Shown piece by piece: positions 30,169-39,555 of a DNA stretch of 64,000 nucleotides (the stretch's first letter is position 1; every line of letters begins with the position of its first letter). Where the stretch lies: NCBI GenBank assembly GCA_016790635.1, contig JAEUOR010000035.1:1-64000 (forward strand), given 5' to 3'. This DNA is from Burkholderiales bacterium. GTDB taxonomy: Bacteria > Pseudomonadota > Gammaproteobacteria > Burkholderiales > JAEUOS01. The translations under genes and the position numbers were made by a program. A model generated the notes under the pieces. The model worked only from the letters and a program-made list of their open reading frames with translations, was not told the origin of the DNA and ran no database searches.

Positions 30169-31065
30169 ATGGATCCGAACGAACTCGAAGCCCGCCTCGG
30201 ATATGAGTTTGGGAATCCCAAGCTGCTGGCGCAGGCTCTCACGCATCGCAGCCACAGCACGCTGCACAACGAGCGCCTCGAATTCTTGGGCGACAGCGTT
30301 CTCAACTGCGCGGTCGCGCACATACTCTTCGAACGCTACACCAAACTCAACGAAGGCGACCTTTCGCGACTGCGCTCCAATCTGGTAAAGCAGCAGACCC
30401 TCTACGAAATCGCCCAACGCGTCGAGCTTTCGTCCAGCCTGCGCCTGGGGGAGGGTGAACTCAAGAGCGGCGGCTTTCGCCGCCCGTCGATCCTGGCCGA
30501 CACCCTGGAAGCGCTGTTCGGCGCGATTTTCCTGGACGGTGGATTTCAGGCCGCGCGCCTGACTATCGCCAAGCTGTACCATCCGATACTGGAAACGGTA
30601 GACCCGCTGACCCTGGGCAAGGATTCCAAGACGCTTCTGCAGGAGTACCTGCAGGGCCGCAAGATTGCGCTGCCCACCTATAACGTCGTGGCCACGCGCG
30701 GCGCGGCCCATAGCCAGGAGTTCGAGGTCGAGTGCCTGATCCCCAAGCTCGACATCCGCGTCACCGGCGCTGGCGCCAGTCGGCGCGCTGCGGAGCAGGC
30801 GGCCGCAAAAACAGCACTGGAGTTGGCGCCCAAGGAGACGCCGCGCAGGTCGCGCCGCCCGCGCAAGGAAGCCGCGCAGCGCTCTGATACGGGCGTCACC
30901 GAAGCAGCGGGCAGGGAGGCAGGCAAGGAGGTGCGCAGGGACAGCGGTCGGGAAGAGGGTGCTGCTGCGCGTGAAACCAGGCCTGCACGAAGCGGCGCGG
31001 CCACCGAGGCGGGTGCCGAATCGGCAACCATGGATGCGCCACAGGTGGACAAGCTTTCGACATGA
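30169..31065 (+). CDS. rnc: Ribonuclease III with an extended C-terminal tail
   Basis: 298 residues. Double-stranded-RNA endonuclease that processes rRNA and mRNA. The signature [12 protein letters not shown] contains E38 and D42, with D111 and E114 completing the metal site. The double-stranded RNA-binding domain covers about 150-220. A further 78 residues, rich in R, E, A and G, extend past the usual end near 226 and are predicted disordered. The C-terminal end overlaps era by 4 bases. Confidence 0.95.
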   Translation: MDPNELEARLGYEFGNPKLLAQALTHRSHSTLHNERLEFLGDSVLNCAVAHILFERYTKLNEGDLSRLRSNLVKQQTLYEIAQRVELSSSLRLGEGELKSGGFRRPSILADTLEALFGAIFLDGGFQAARLTIAKLYHPILETVDPLTLGKDSKTLLQEYLQGRKIALPTYNVVATRGAAHSQEFEVECLIPKLDIRVTGAGASRRAAEQAAAKTALELAPKETPRRSRRPRKEAAQRSDTGVTEAAGREAGKEVRRDSGREEGAAARETRPARSGAATEAGAESATMDAPQVDKLST

Positions 31066-31961
31066 GCGAGCACCAGGCGCCTGGGCATCGCGCCGGCGTG
31101 GTTGTCATCGCCGGGCGCCCCAATGTTGGCAAGTCGACCTTGATCAACTGCCTGGTCGGAGCCAAACTCAGCATCACCTCACGCAAGGCGCAGACCACCC
31201 GGCACCGCATCCTCGGGGTGCGCAGTGACCCCGACGCGCAGTACGTGTTCGTCGATACGCCGGGGCATCAAACGCGCTTGCCAAACGCGCTCAATCGCGC
31301 AATGCAGCGCAATCTCACCGATTCGGTGGCCGGCGCGGATGTGGGCTTGCTGGTGGCGGAAGCCCAATCCTTTCGCCCGGCTGATGCGCAGGTCGCTGCA
31401 CTGATGCCGCGGCAATTGCCGGTCGTGCTTGCATTGAACAAGTGCGATATGCGCGGCAGCAGTGCAAGCCTCTTGCCGGTCATGGCCGCAGCGCGAGAAG
31501 CGCATGAATTCGCCGCGATCGTGCCGGTCTCCGCCAAATCGGGGGAGGGGATGGACGCGCTGCTCGCCGAACTGCGTGCTCACCTTCCGCACTCCGACCC
31601 TCTTTACGACGAGGATACGCTGACCGACCGCCCGGCGCGCTTCTTCGCGTCAGAATTGATTCGCGAAAAGGTTTTTCGACTTTCTGGAGCCGAGGTGCCT
31701 TACGGGGTGGAAGTGGCGATCGATCGCTTTGTCGAGGAAGGCGGGCTGGTGCGCATCGGCGCCACCATCGTTGTTGACCGCCCGGGTCACAAGGCCATCC
31801 TGCTGGGCGCCAAGGGCGAGCGCATGAAACGCATCGCCAGCGAGGCCCGCATCGACATGGAGAAAATGTTCGGCAAGAAAGTCTATTTGGAGACCTGGAT
31901 CAAGGTACGAGGTGGCTGGGCCGACAATGCGGCAACGCTGCGCTCGCTGGGGTATGCATGA
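31062..31961 (+). CDS. era: GTPase Era
   Basis: 299 residues. Ras-like GTPase that binds the 3' end of 16S rRNA during 30S maturation. G1 is [12 protein letters not shown]3 DTPGHQ (as DTPG), G4 NKCD and the KH domain holds the motif [20 protein letters not shown]. Start and stop are both in ATGA overlaps, with rnc and recO. Confidence 0.96.
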   Translation: MSEHQAPGHRAGVVVIAGRPNVGKSTLINCLVGAKLSITSRKAQTTRHRILGVRSDPDAQYVFVDTPGHQTRLPNALNRAMQRNLTDSVAGADVGLLVAEAQSFRPADAQVAALMPRQLPVVLALNKCDMRGSSASLLPVMAAAREAHEFAAIVPVSAKSGEGMDALLAELRAHLPHSDPLYDEDTLTDRPARFFASELIREKVFRLSGAEVPYGVEVAIDRFVEEGGLVRIGATIVVDRPGHKAILLGAKGERMKRIASEARIDMEKMFGKKVYLETWIKVRGGWADNAATLRSLGYA

Positions 31962-32716
31962 GGGGCGGGAGCCCTCCCGTCGCGAGGCACGCGCGCACGT
32001 CCGCGACGCATCGCCACGAACGAGAAGCAGGCTTCGTGCTGCACTGCTATCCCTACAGCGAGACAAGCCTGATCGTCGAAACCTTCACACGCGGCTGCGG
32101 ACGCGTGCCCCTCCTGGCCAAGGGCGCCCGCCGCCCGCGTTCAAGCCTGCGCGGCCTCTTGCTGCAGTTTCAACTCCTCGAACTGTCCTGGGCGGGACGG
32201 GGCGAGCTGCGCAATCTGGTGCGCGCCGAATGGCTGGGAGGCACGCCGCCACTGCCGCAAACCAGGTTGTTCTGCGGCTTTTACTTGAACGAGCTGCTGC
32301 TCAAGCTGTTGGCGCGCGATGATCCGCACGCTGCGCTTTTCGACGCTTATTGCTCCGCGCTGTTGCGCCTGGCGGGAGGCGAGCGCGAGGCCGCGATACT
32401 GCGCGATTTCGAGGTCGTCCTGTTGCGCGAAATTGGCTACGCGGTCAATCTGGCCTGTGAGGCAGGGGGCGAACCGGTTCGACCTGCCGAACGTTACACG
32501 GTCGACCCTGACCATGGCGTCCGACGCGTCGCGGGTCGTGCCTCGACTGGATTCGAGATCGCCGGCGCGGACCTGCTTTCAATTGCTGCCGGCGAGTTTG
32601 CCGACCCGCACATTGCCCTGCTGTCCAAGCAGGTCATGCGCATGCTGATCGAACGCCGGCTCGGCGGGCGCTCGGTGGCGACCCGGCGCGTCATGCTCGC
32701 GATGGCCCAGCCATGA
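31958..32716 (+). CDS. recO: DNA repair protein RecO
   Basis: 252 residues. RecO loads RecA on gapped DNA together with RecR. It has an N-terminal OB fold ([35 protein letters not shown]) and a helical C-terminal domain. The first roughly 25 residues are basic and poorly conserved, so the true start may be slightly later. ATG 31958 is kept because it overlaps the era stop by 4 bases. No intact zinc-finger CxxC set is visible, as in many proteobacterial forms. Confidence 0.92.
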   Translation: MRGGSPPVARHARTSATHRHEREAGFVLHCYPYSETSLIVETFTRGCGRVPLLAKGARRPRSSLRGLLLQFQLLELSWAGRGELRNLVRAEWLGGTPPLPQTRLFCGFYLNELLLKLLARDDPHAALFDAYCSALLRLAGGEREAAILRDFEVVLLREIGYAVNLACEAGGEPVRPAERYTVDPDHGVRRVAGRASTGFEIAGADLLSIAAGEFADPHIALLSKQVMRMLIERRLGGRSVATRRVMLAMAQP

Positions 32717-33456
32717 CTCGTCCCATCCGCCTCGGAGTCAACATCGACCACGTCGCGACGCTGCGACAGGTGCGCGGCACGCCATATCCGGATCCGGTAC
32801 GCGCAGCGCTCGAGGCCGAGTCGGCCGGCGCAGACCTGATCACACTGCATCTGCGCGAAGACCGCCGGCACATCCAGGACCGCGACGTATTCGAGTTGCG
32901 CCCGCTGCTGAAGACGCGCATGAACCTCGAGGCGGCACTGACACGCGAGATGCTGCAGATCGCGATCAAGGCGCGGCCGCACGATGTCTGCCTCGTGCCG
33001 GAACGACGCATGGAATTGACCACCGAGGGCGGCCTGGACGTGGTCGGCCAGTTCGAGCGGGTGCGCGACGCGGTACGGCTACTGGGCGAAGCCGGCATCC
33101 GCGTATCCCTCTTCATCAGCCACGATCCGCGGCAGATCGAGGCCGCGCACGCAACGGGGGCGCCAGTCATCGAGATCCACACCGGGCACTATGCCGACCT
33201 GATGGGTGTGCAGGCGGATGCCGAATTCAAGCGCATTACAGCCGGTGTTGATCTGGGTACACGCCTGGGCTTGACGGTCAACGCGGGGCATGGGCTGCAC
33301 TATGGCAATACCGCGCGCATCGCGGCCATCCCAGGCATCGAGGAACTCAATATCGGGCATGCGATCGTTGCCGAGTCCGTGTTTCGCGGCTGGCACGCCG
33401 CAGTTGCGGATATGAAAGCCCTGATGGTCGCTGCTCGCGCCAGCGCATTGCCGTGA
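32713..33456 (+). CDS. pdxJ: Pyridoxine 5'-phosphate synthase
   Basis: 247 residues. Condenses 1-deoxyxylulose 5-phosphate with 3-amino-1-hydroxyacetone 1-phosphate to pyridoxine phosphate, the last step of the DXP-dependent vitamin B6 route. Conserved segments are [48 protein letters not shown] and [11 protein letters not shown]. The order recO-pdxJ-acpS is standard. Confidence 0.97.
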   Translation: MTRPIRLGVNIDHVATLRQVRGTPYPDPVRAALEAESAGADLITLHLREDRRHIQDRDVFELRPLLKTRMNLEAALTREMLQIAIKARPHDVCLVPERRMELTTEGGLDVVGQFERVRDAVRLLGEAGIRVSLFISHDPRQIEAAHATGAPVIEIHTGHYADLMGVQADAEFKRITAGVDLGTRLGLTVNAGHGLHYGNTARIAAIPGIEELNIGHAIVAESVFRGWHAAVADMKALMVAARASALP

Positions 33457-33836
33457 TCGTCGGGTTCGGTTCCGATCTGGTCGAGATCGCCAGGGTGCGG
33501 CGCATCCTGGCACGGCATGGCAGATTCGCCGGACGGGTGCTCGCGGAGGCCGAGATGGCGGCATTTGCCGCCATGCGCGACGGCGCGGCCTATGTCGCGA
33601 AGCGATTTGCCGCCAAGGAGGCTTTCTACAAGGCGTTCGGCGAACCGCCCGGACGCGCAAATACCTGGCACCAGCTGGCGGTACTGAACGACGCAAGCGG
33701 TCGACCGCGCCTGGACTTCGGCCCCGGCCTCGCCGCGCTGCTTGCCGATCGCGGGATAGATCGCTGGCACGTGACACTCTCCGACGAACGCGAGTACGCT
33801 TTGGCCTGCGTCATCCTTGAAAGCACCCATCCATGA
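33453..33836 (+). CDS. acpS: Holo-ACP synthase
   Basis: 127 residues from a GTG start in a GTGA overlap with pdxJ. Transfers phosphopantetheine from CoA to the serine of acyl carrier protein. Conserved residues are in [14 protein letters not shown] and in the helix [17 protein letters not shown]. Its substrate AcpP is encoded at 21311. Confidence 0.96.
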   Translation: MIVGFGSDLVEIARVRRILARHGRFAGRVLAEAEMAAFAAMRDGAAYVAKRFAAKEAFYKAFGEPPGRANTWHQLAVLNDASGRPRLDFGPGLAALLADRGIDRWHVTLSDEREYALACVILESTHP

Positions 33837-34870
33837 GCGGCAGCAGCGAACCTGGTCGTGTCGTTCTTGATGTCGAGGGTCTGGCCCTGACTGCGGCCGA
33901 CCGGGTGCGCCTGCAGCACTCCCAGACCGGGGGAGTGATCCTGTTTTCCCGTAACTTTGCATCGATTGCCCAACTGACCGAACTGACCTCGGCCATTCAC
34001 GCGCTGCGTCCCGGCCTGATCATCGCTGTCGACCACGAGGGAGGAAGGGTGCAGCGCTTTCGCGACGGATTCACTGCACTGCCGCCCATGCGTGCCCTGG
34101 GTCAACTTTGGGATCGAAACGAGGATGCGGCCTTGCGGGCCGCGCGTGATTGTGGCTATGTGCTGGCGGCCGAACTTGTCGCATGCGGCGTCAACCTCAG
34201 CTTCACCCCGGTGCTCGACCTCGATTTCGGGCCCAGTGGAGTCATCGGCGACCGTGCGTTTCACCGGCAGGGTGCGGTTGTCGCTGCGCTGGCGGCCGCC
34301 TTGCAGCGCGGGATGGGCGAAGCCGGACTCGCCACCTGCGGCAAGCATTTCCCCGGCCACGGCTACGTGCGGGCCGACTCGCACCATGAGGTCCCGGTTG
34401 ATGATCGCAGCTTCGAAGCCATCGCTGCCGAAGACCTGCTGCCTTACCGACAGCTGATCCCTGCCGGGCTGGGAGCGGTGATGCCGGCACACGTGATCTA
34501 TCCGCGCGTCGATCCGGCGCCGGCCGGCTTTTCCCGCCACTGGCTCACCACCGTCCTGCGCGGTCAGTACCGTTTCGCGGGAGTGATATTCAGCGATGAC
34601 CTGTCGATGGAAGGGGCAAGCGTCGCGGGAGGCTACGATGCCCGCGCGCACGCTGCCCTGGAGGCGGGCTGCGACATGGTGCTGGTGTGCAACGATCACG
34701 TAAACGCGCAGGTCGTTCTCGAAGCCTTGGAAAAGTCGGGCGCGGGGCCGGTGCCTGCCAAGCGGCTGCTCGGATTGCGCCGTGCTCCCAGCGCTGGCTC
34801 GCGCGCCGAACTAGCGATGCTTCCTCGCTACCGTGCAGCTGCGGAAGCGCTTGCCGCCGCGCTCGCGTGA
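33833..34870 (+). CDS. nagZ: Beta-N-acetylhexosaminidase NagZ
   Basis: 345 residues, glycoside hydrolase family 3. Removes N-acetylglucosamine from anhydro-muropeptides during cell-wall recycling in the cytoplasm. Seen: [18 protein letters not shown], the [15 protein letters not shown] loop with the catalytic His/Asp pair, and the nucleophile aspartate in [12 protein letters not shown]. It ends the lepA operon, converging on the ferredoxin gene with 11 bases between stops. Confidence 0.95.
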   Translation: MSGSSEPGRVVLDVEGLALTAADRVRLQHSQTGGVILFSRNFASIAQLTELTSAIHALRPGLIIAVDHEGGRVQRFRDGFTALPPMRALGQLWDRNEDAALRAARDCGYVLAAELVACGVNLSFTPVLDLDFGPSGVIGDRAFHRQGAVVAALAAALQRGMGEAGLATCGKHFPGHGYVRADSHHEVPVDDRSFEAIAAEDLLPYRQLIPAGLGAVMPAHVIYPRVDPAPAGFSRHWLTTVLRGQYRFAGVIFSDDLSMEGASVAGGYDARAHAALEAGCDMVLVCNDHVNAQVVLEALEKSGAGPVPAKRLLGLRRAPSAGSRAELAMLPRYRAAAEALAAALA

Positions 34871-34881
34871 ACCGCAGCCGG

Positions 34882-35160
34882 TCAGAGGTCGAGCACCAGC
34901 AGCGGCGTCCTGGAACGCGAACAGCAGACCGCGATGCGATCGTTGGCAGAGTGCTCCGCTTCGGTCATGTAGGAATCTCGATGCTCCGGGATGCCCTCGA
35001 GCACCCCGGTCAGGCAGGTACCGCACACTCCCTGCTCGCAGGATGAAGGGACGGTGATGCCGTGCCAAGCCAGCGCATCGAGCAGGGTGTCATTCGCAGA
35101 AACCTCGATCAACGCGCCGCTGCTGGCGATGCGAACCTGAAATGCGTTTTCGTCGCTCAT
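34882..35160 (-). CDS. Stand-alone plant-type [2Fe-2S] ferredoxin
   Basis: 92 residues with the cluster ligands C41, C46, C49 and C79 (pattern C-x4-C-x2-C-x29-C) in SSCEQGVCGTCLTG and AVCCS. The closest resemblance is the C-terminal ferredoxin domain of VanB-type class IA oxygenase reductases, including the segment EGIPEHRDSYMT that usually follows the third cysteine. The FMN and NAD(P)H domains of such a reductase are absent. It lies 16 bases after the Rieske oxygenase gene on the same strand and probably delivers electrons to it, needing a separate reductase. Confidence 0.85.
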   Translation of the reverse strand: MSDENAFQVRIASSGALIEVSANDTLLDALAWHGITVPSSCEQGVCGTCLTGVLEGIPEHRDSYMTEAEHSANDRIAVCCSRSRTPLLVLDL

Positions 35161-35176
35161 GCGGGCCAGCAGGGCA

Positions 35177-36232
35177 TCAGGCCGTCGTCAGTTCGCCAGA
35201 GGTGCTCTTGCTCTCGGCTTCGATCAAACGGTCGACTGTGCGTCGCATGTGTACGCGTGCCGAATCCGACACGATGTCCACCAGGCCATCGTAGCCAGTC
35301 TCGGCCAGTCGCGCCTGCTGCGCCTCGACGATGGCCTTGTCTTCCTGGAATGCCGTGTCGATCTCCGTGTACAACTGCTCGGTGGCCTGTGGATCGTCCT
35401 GGCGATAGCCGTTGGCGGTCGACCAGAAGTAATGGCATGAGTCTTCGGTCGCCGGGGTCAGACCATGGAACAGGCGCAACTGAAAGCCGCCTTCCTGCTC
35501 GCGATTGACCTGCGCGCCCCGGCCGACGGCCAGAGCCCCGCTCCACTGGATGATGCAGCCGGGGGCGAAATATTCGAACTCCTGCCAGCGATCGACCTTG
35601 CCGGTAAACCCGGCGGCCTTGACGTAGGTGGGCGGCGGCGTGGAATCCAGCAGCCAGCGGATGTAGTGCAGGCCGTTTTCGGTCGGCGTGACCTGCATCT
35701 TCGCTTCGACATGCACCTTGGGATTGCCGCCGATCGTGTTGCGGTGCACATAACCCAGGTGTGTCAGGTCCATCAGGTTGTCGACCATGAGCATGTAATT
35801 GCCCTTGATGTCGTACCGCGCGTGCTTGTGAGGCCACTTCTTGTAGTCGTTGTGCCAGGGATAGTCGATGATCTTGCCCTGGTCGGCGGCTGCGGGGTCA
35901 CCCATCCAGACCCAGATGAACTCGTCTTTCTCGACTGCTGGAAAACTCCTGACGCGCGCCTTGGCGGGTATGCGTTCCTGGCGCGGGATCTCCACGCAGC
36001 GCCCGTCGACATCGAAGACCAGGCCGTGATATCCGCACTGCAGGCCGTTGTCGACGACCTCGCCAAAACGCAATGGCGTGCCGCGATGGCAACACCGGTC
36101 CTCCAGGATGCCGATCCGACCGCCTTGATCCCGGTAGATCACTACGGCTTCGTTGCAAATGATGCGCGCCAGGGGCTTGGAGCCGATCTCGTGAGCCCAG
36201 GCGGCGATGTACCAGGCGTTGCGAATGAACAT
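35177..36232 (-). CDS. Rieske non-heme iron oxygenase (VanA-like)
   Basis: 351 residues. The Rieske [2Fe-2S] ligands are C47-x-H49 (RCCHRGTPL) and C66-x2-H69 (CGYHGLVF). The mononuclear iron site has D155-x2-H158-x4-H163 (NLMDLTHLGYVH). The domain order matches class IA terminal oxygenases such as vanillate O-demethylase, which oxidatively demethylate or hydroxylate aromatic acids and related substrates. GGAG lies about 8 bases before the ATG. It is divergent from an ABC substrate-binding protein gene and followed by its ferredoxin. The true substrate is not shown by sequence. Confidence 0.87.
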   Translation of the reverse strand: MFIRNAWYIAAWAHEIGSKPLARIICNEAVVIYRDQGGRIGILEDRCCHRGTPLRFGEVVDNGLQCGYHGLVFDVDGRCVEIPRQERIPAKARVRSFPAVEKDEFIWVWMGDPAAADQGKIIDYPWHNDYKKWPHKHARYDIKGNYMLMVDNLMDLTHLGYVHRNTIGGNPKVHVEAKMQVTPTENGLHYIRWLLDSTPPPTYVKAAGFTGKVDRWQEFEYFAPGCIIQWSGALAVGRGAQVNREQEGGFQLRLFHGLTPATEDSCHYFWSTANGYRQDDPQATEQLYTEIDTAFQEDKAIVEAQQARLAETGYDGLVDIVSDSARVHMRRTVDRLIEAESKSTSGELTTA

Positions 36233-36309
36233 GCTGACTCTCCGGGTGGTGGGTGGTGCGACAGGGTCCGACTGCGGGTCAACCCGTATGCCGGACGCGC
36301 GTTGGCGTC

Positions 36310-36322
36310 TTGTATGATACGA
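36310..36322. promoter_or_regulatory. Palindromic operator candidate in the oxygenase/ABC divergent region
   Basis: TTGTATGATACGA contains GTATGATAC, a 9-base palindrome with one central base, and extends to an outer T-A pair. It includes TATGAT, a possible -10 for the substrate-binding protein gene 34 bases downstream. It resembles GntR-type sites but has a longer centre than the site at 13953, so a different regulator is likely. Confidence 0.42.
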
Positions 36323-36351
36323 CGATCATTTCAACAATTGGAGTCGAGACA

Positions 36352-37527
36352 ATGAAGAACAAAACTTCGCTCAAGGCTGCGGGTGCGACCCTGCTGCTGG
36401 CGCTGTCCGGCACGGTACTCGCCCAGGCACCGATCAAGATCGGCTTCATGGCCGAACTTTCGGGTCCGCAGGGCGCGATCGGGCAGGACCAGTACGATGC
36501 CTTCATGATGGTGGTGCAGGCCAACGGCGGACGGCTGGGCGGGGTCCCGGTCGAGATTCTGCGCGAGGACAGCCAGCTGAAGCCCGAGGTCGCGGTGCAG
36601 ATCGTCGACAAACTCATCGAGCGTGAACGCGTTCCCATCATCACCGGCGTGACCTTCTCCAACGTCATGATGGCTGTGCACAAGAAAATCGTCGACAAGG
36701 AAGTCTTCCTGATCGGCTCGAACGCCGGCCCCTCGCCGATCGCGGGACCGCAATGTTCGCCATTCTTCTTCTCGACTTCCTGGCAGAACGACCAGCAGGC
36801 CGAGGTGGTCGGCAAGTACGCGACCGACAAGGGCTACAAGCGCATTGTCGCGATGGCCCCCAACTATCAGGCGGGCAAGGATTTCGTCGCCGGGTTCAAG
36901 CGCTACTACAAGACGCCGCTCGCCAACGAGATCTACACGCCCTTGACGCAGCAGGACTACTCGGCGGAACTGGCCCAGGTGCAGGCGGCGAATCCGGATG
37001 CGGTCTTCGTCTTCTATCCTGGCGGTCTCGGCGTGAATTTCGTCAAGCAGTACAACCAGGCCGGGCTCAAGGCGAAGTTCCCGCTTCTCAACACCTCGAC
37101 GGTGGACGGCATCAACCTGCCCGCGCAGGGCGATGCGGCGCTGGGCGTGGTGACCGGCACGTTTTGGGGGCCAGATTTCAACAATCCTGCCAACCGCAAG
37201 TTCGTGGCCGACTTCGAAGCCCGCTACAAGCGCATTCCCTCGCAGTACGCGGCGCAGGGCTACGACTCGGCGCAACTGCTTGACTCGGCGCTCGCCAAGG
37301 TCAAGGGCAACGTTGCGGACAAGCGCGCCTTCCAGACCGCCCTGAAGGCCGCCGATTTCCGCTCGGTGCGCGGCGACTTCAAGTTCAACACCAACAACTT
37401 CCCGATCCAGGATCTGCACATGTTCGAGGCGATCAAGGACGCCCAGGGGCGCTACACGCTGAAGACCATCGCGACACCGCTCAAGGCCGATCGTGATGCC
37501 TATGCCGACAAGTGCCCAATGAAGTAG
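36352..37527 (+). CDS. ABC transporter substrate-binding protein, branched-chain/aromatic type
   Basis: 391 residues with a signal peptide (LLLALSGTVLAQ, cleavage after VLA). A two-lobed periplasmic binding protein of the Leu/Ile/Val family (Peripla_BP_6): IKIGFMAELSGPQGAIGQD at the mature N terminus, PIITGVTFSNVMM and the hinge region VFYPGGLGVNFVKQY. In this family many members bind aromatic or aliphatic carboxylates rather than amino acids. Given the divergent Rieske oxygenase, an aromatic acid is a reasonable guess. A terminator follows 20 bases after the stop. Confidence 0.88.
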   Translation: MKNKTSLKAAGATLLLALSGTVLAQAPIKIGFMAELSGPQGAIGQDQYDAFMMVVQANGGRLGGVPVEILREDSQLKPEVAVQIVDKLIERERVPIITGVTFSNVMMAVHKKIVDKEVFLIGSNAGPSPIAGPQCSPFFFSTSWQNDQQAEVVGKYATDKGYKRIVAMAPNYQAGKDFVAGFKRYYKTPLANEIYTPLTQQDYSAELAQVQAANPDAVFVFYPGGLGVNFVKQYNQAGLKAKFPLLNTSTVDGINLPAQGDAALGVVTGTFWGPDFNNPANRKFVADFEARYKRIPSQYAAQGYDSAQLLDSALAKVKGNVADKRAFQTALKAADFRSVRGDFKFNTNNFPIQDLHMFEAIKDAQGRYTLKTIATPLKADRDAYADKCPMK

Positions 37528-37547
37528 TCAGCTTGTCTGTCGGCTGG

Positions 37548-37577
37548 AAAGGGGCGCTTAGGCGCCCCTTTTCTTTT
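37548..37577 (+). terminator. Intrinsic terminator between the binding protein and permease genes
   Basis: Stem AAAGGGGCGC paired with GCGCCCCTTT, 4-base loop, then TTTTCTTTT. It would end most transcripts after the substrate-binding protein gene, giving the usual excess of binding protein over permease if some read through, or leaving the permeases to their own promoter. Confidence 0.9.
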
Positions 37578-37664
37578 GCTCAGGCGTGATGCTCCTGCGA
37601 CTGGCACGAGTATGCTAACTTCGCGCCTTTCGCGAGCCGAAGGCCTGCTTTCGATTCATTGCCA

Positions 37665-38585
37665 ATGACCTGGGGACTGTTTCTTACGCAGGTGCTCAAC
37701 GGGGTGCAGCTTGGCGTCCTGTTGTTCCTGCTTGCTGCCGGATTGACGCTGGTCTTCGGCATCATGAATTTCGTCAACCTGGCGCACGGTTCCCTCTACA
37801 TGATGGGGGCCTACTTCGCGGCAGCTGCTTTCGCGAAGTCGGGCTCCTTTGCGGTGGCGGCCCTGGTGGCCATCCCCGCGACGATGCTGCTGGGCCTGGT
37901 CATCGAGCGCCTTGCGCTGATGCGCCTGTATGCGCGCGACCACCTCGACCAGGTTCTGTCGACCTTCGGCCTGATCCTCTTTTTCAATGAGGTTGTGCGC
38001 TTTTTCTGGGGGCCGTCGTCGATCTACATGAACGCTCCCGCCGCGCTTTCGGGCCAGGTCAACCTGTTCGGACTGGCCTACCCGTCATACCGCTTCGCGA
38101 TCATCGCTTGCGGACTGGCGGTCGCGGGCGGCTTGTACCTGCTCATCAATCGGACCCGCCTCGGGATGCTGATCCGCGCGGGCGCCTCCAACGCCGACAT
38201 GGTCTCTGCTCTGGGCGTGGACATCCGCTTCCTCAATTCGATGGTGTTTGCTATGGGCGCCGGGCTGGCCGCGTTGGCCGGTCTGATGGCCGGCCCGATT
38301 CTTTCGGTACAGCCGGGCATGGGCGAGCCGATCCTGATCCTGACCCTGGTGGTCATCGTCACCGGCGGCATAGGCTCGATCCGCGGGGCGTTCTACGGAG
38401 CCTTGATTGTCGGGCTGGTCGATACCGTGGGCCGGGCGTTCCTGCCGGCGTTCCTGCAGATGGTGATCGAGCGGTCGCTGGCGCAGGCAGCCGGCCCTGC
38501 GATCGCCTCGATGCTGATCTACCTTCTGATGGCTGTGGTCCTTGCCGTGCGGCCCCAGGGGCTCTTTCCGGTGCGACATGGCTGA
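37665..38585 (+). CDS. livH: Branched-chain-type ABC permease LivH
   Basis: 306 residues with about eight hydrophobic segments. The LivH signature TLVFGIMNFVNLAHGSLYM occurs near the N terminus, and the EAA-like loop is in GASNADMVSALGVD. It forms the inner-membrane channel with LivM. ATG 37665 is preferred over TTG 37659. livM starts 8 bases before its stop. Confidence 0.93.
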   Translation: MTWGLFLTQVLNGVQLGVLLFLLAAGLTLVFGIMNFVNLAHGSLYMMGAYFAAAAFAKSGSFAVAALVAIPATMLLGLVIERLALMRLYARDHLDQVLSTFGLILFFNEVVRFFWGPSSIYMNAPAALSGQVNLFGLAYPSYRFAIIACGLAVAGGLYLLINRTRLGMLIRAGASNADMVSALGVDIRFLNSMVFAMGAGLAALAGLMAGPILSVQPGMGEPILILTLVVIVTGGIGSIRGAFYGALIVGLVDTVGRAFLPAFLQMVIERSLAQAAGPAIASMLIYLLMAVVLAVRPQGLFPVRHG

Positions 38586-39555
38586 TTGGCGCTCACGCGG
38601 AGTATGGATTCCGGCACTGGTCATCGCCGGCCTGGCCCTTTTGCCGTTGGCGGCTTCGTTGGCCGGCCAGAGCTTCTACGTCACCCTGGGCACGCGCATC
38701 CTCATCTATGCGCTAGCCGCGCTTGCGCTCAATTTCATCCTGGGCTTCGGTGGACTGGTCAGCTTCGGCCACGCCCTCTACATTGGCCTTGGCGCCTATG
38801 CGGTCGGTATCCTGTCCTTCCACGGCGTGACCAACGGCTGGGTGCACCTGGCCGTCGCCCTGGTGCTCGGCGGTGTTTTCGCGACGGTGATTGGCGCCGT
38901 CGTGGTGCGCACTAGCGGCATGACATTCATCATGATCACCCTGGCGTTCGCGCAAATGGGATATTTCCTTGCGATCAGCCTCAAGCACTACGGCGGCGAC
39001 GATGGCTTGACCATCGATGCGCGCAGCCAGATGGGGGTCATCGACCTCGCCAACAACACGGTCCTCTACTACACGGTGCTGGCTTGCCTGATCGGCGCCC
39101 TTTGGTTGTTCAGTAGCATGCTCGGCTCACGTTTCGGTTATGTATTGCGAGGTACCAAGTCCAACGAAAGGCGCATGCTCGCGCTCGGGTTTCCCACCTT
39201 TCGCTACAAGTTGTCGGCATATGTGATCTCGGCGCTGGTGTGCACCCTGGCCGGGTTCTTTCTCGCCAACTTCACCAAGTTCGCCTCGCCGTCCTACATG
39301 CAGTGGAATGTGTCCGGAGAACTGATCGTCATCATCGTCCTGGGCGGCATGACGACCTTGTTCGGACCGATCATCGGCGCGATCGTGTTCCTGCTCCTGG
39401 AGGAATATCTGCAAGGCTTCAAGCCCGGGCTCCTGCCGCCGGTCGAGGAAGTGATCAGCAAGCACTGGCAAGCCGTGGTGGGCATATTCATCGTGTTGGT
39501 CGTGCTCTATGCCAAGCGCGGTATCTACGGCTTCCTTACCGGAGCGCGCAAGTGA
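38578..39555 (+). CDS. livM: Branched-chain-type ABC permease LivM
   Basis: 325 residues, about nine membrane segments. LivM signature in LNFILGFGGLVSFGHALY and the coupling loop RGTKSNERRMLALGF that contacts the ATPases. Partner of LivH. It overlaps livH by 8 bases and livG through GTGA. Confidence 0.93.
   Translation: MADWRSRGVWIPALVIAGLALLPLAASLAGQSFYVTLGTRILIYALAALALNFILGFGGLVSFGHALYIGLGAYAVGILSFHGVTNGWVHLAVALVLGGVFATVIGAVVVRTSGMTFIMITLAFAQMGYFLAISLKHYGGDDGLTIDARSQMGVIDLANNTVLYYTVLACLIGALWLFSSMLGSRFGYVLRGTKSNERRMLALGFPTFRYKLSAYVISALVCTLAGFFLANFTKFASPSYMQWNVSGELIVIIVLGGMTTLFGPIIGAIVFLLLEEYLQGFKPGLLPPVEEVISKHWQAVVGIFIVLVVLYAKRGIYGFLTGARK

Noticed and set aside
34882..35160. Ferredoxin as the remnant of a broken reductase gene
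   Set aside because: It has its own start and intact cluster ligands and follows the oxygenase by 16 bases. No trace of FMN or NAD domain sequence lies upstream, so I keep it as a complete gene.
37601..37616. Sigma-54-like sequence TGGCACG...TGC upstream of livH
   Set aside because: The GG and GC elements are separated by 9 bases, and sigma-54 promoters need 10. The spacing is known to be strict, so I do not call it.
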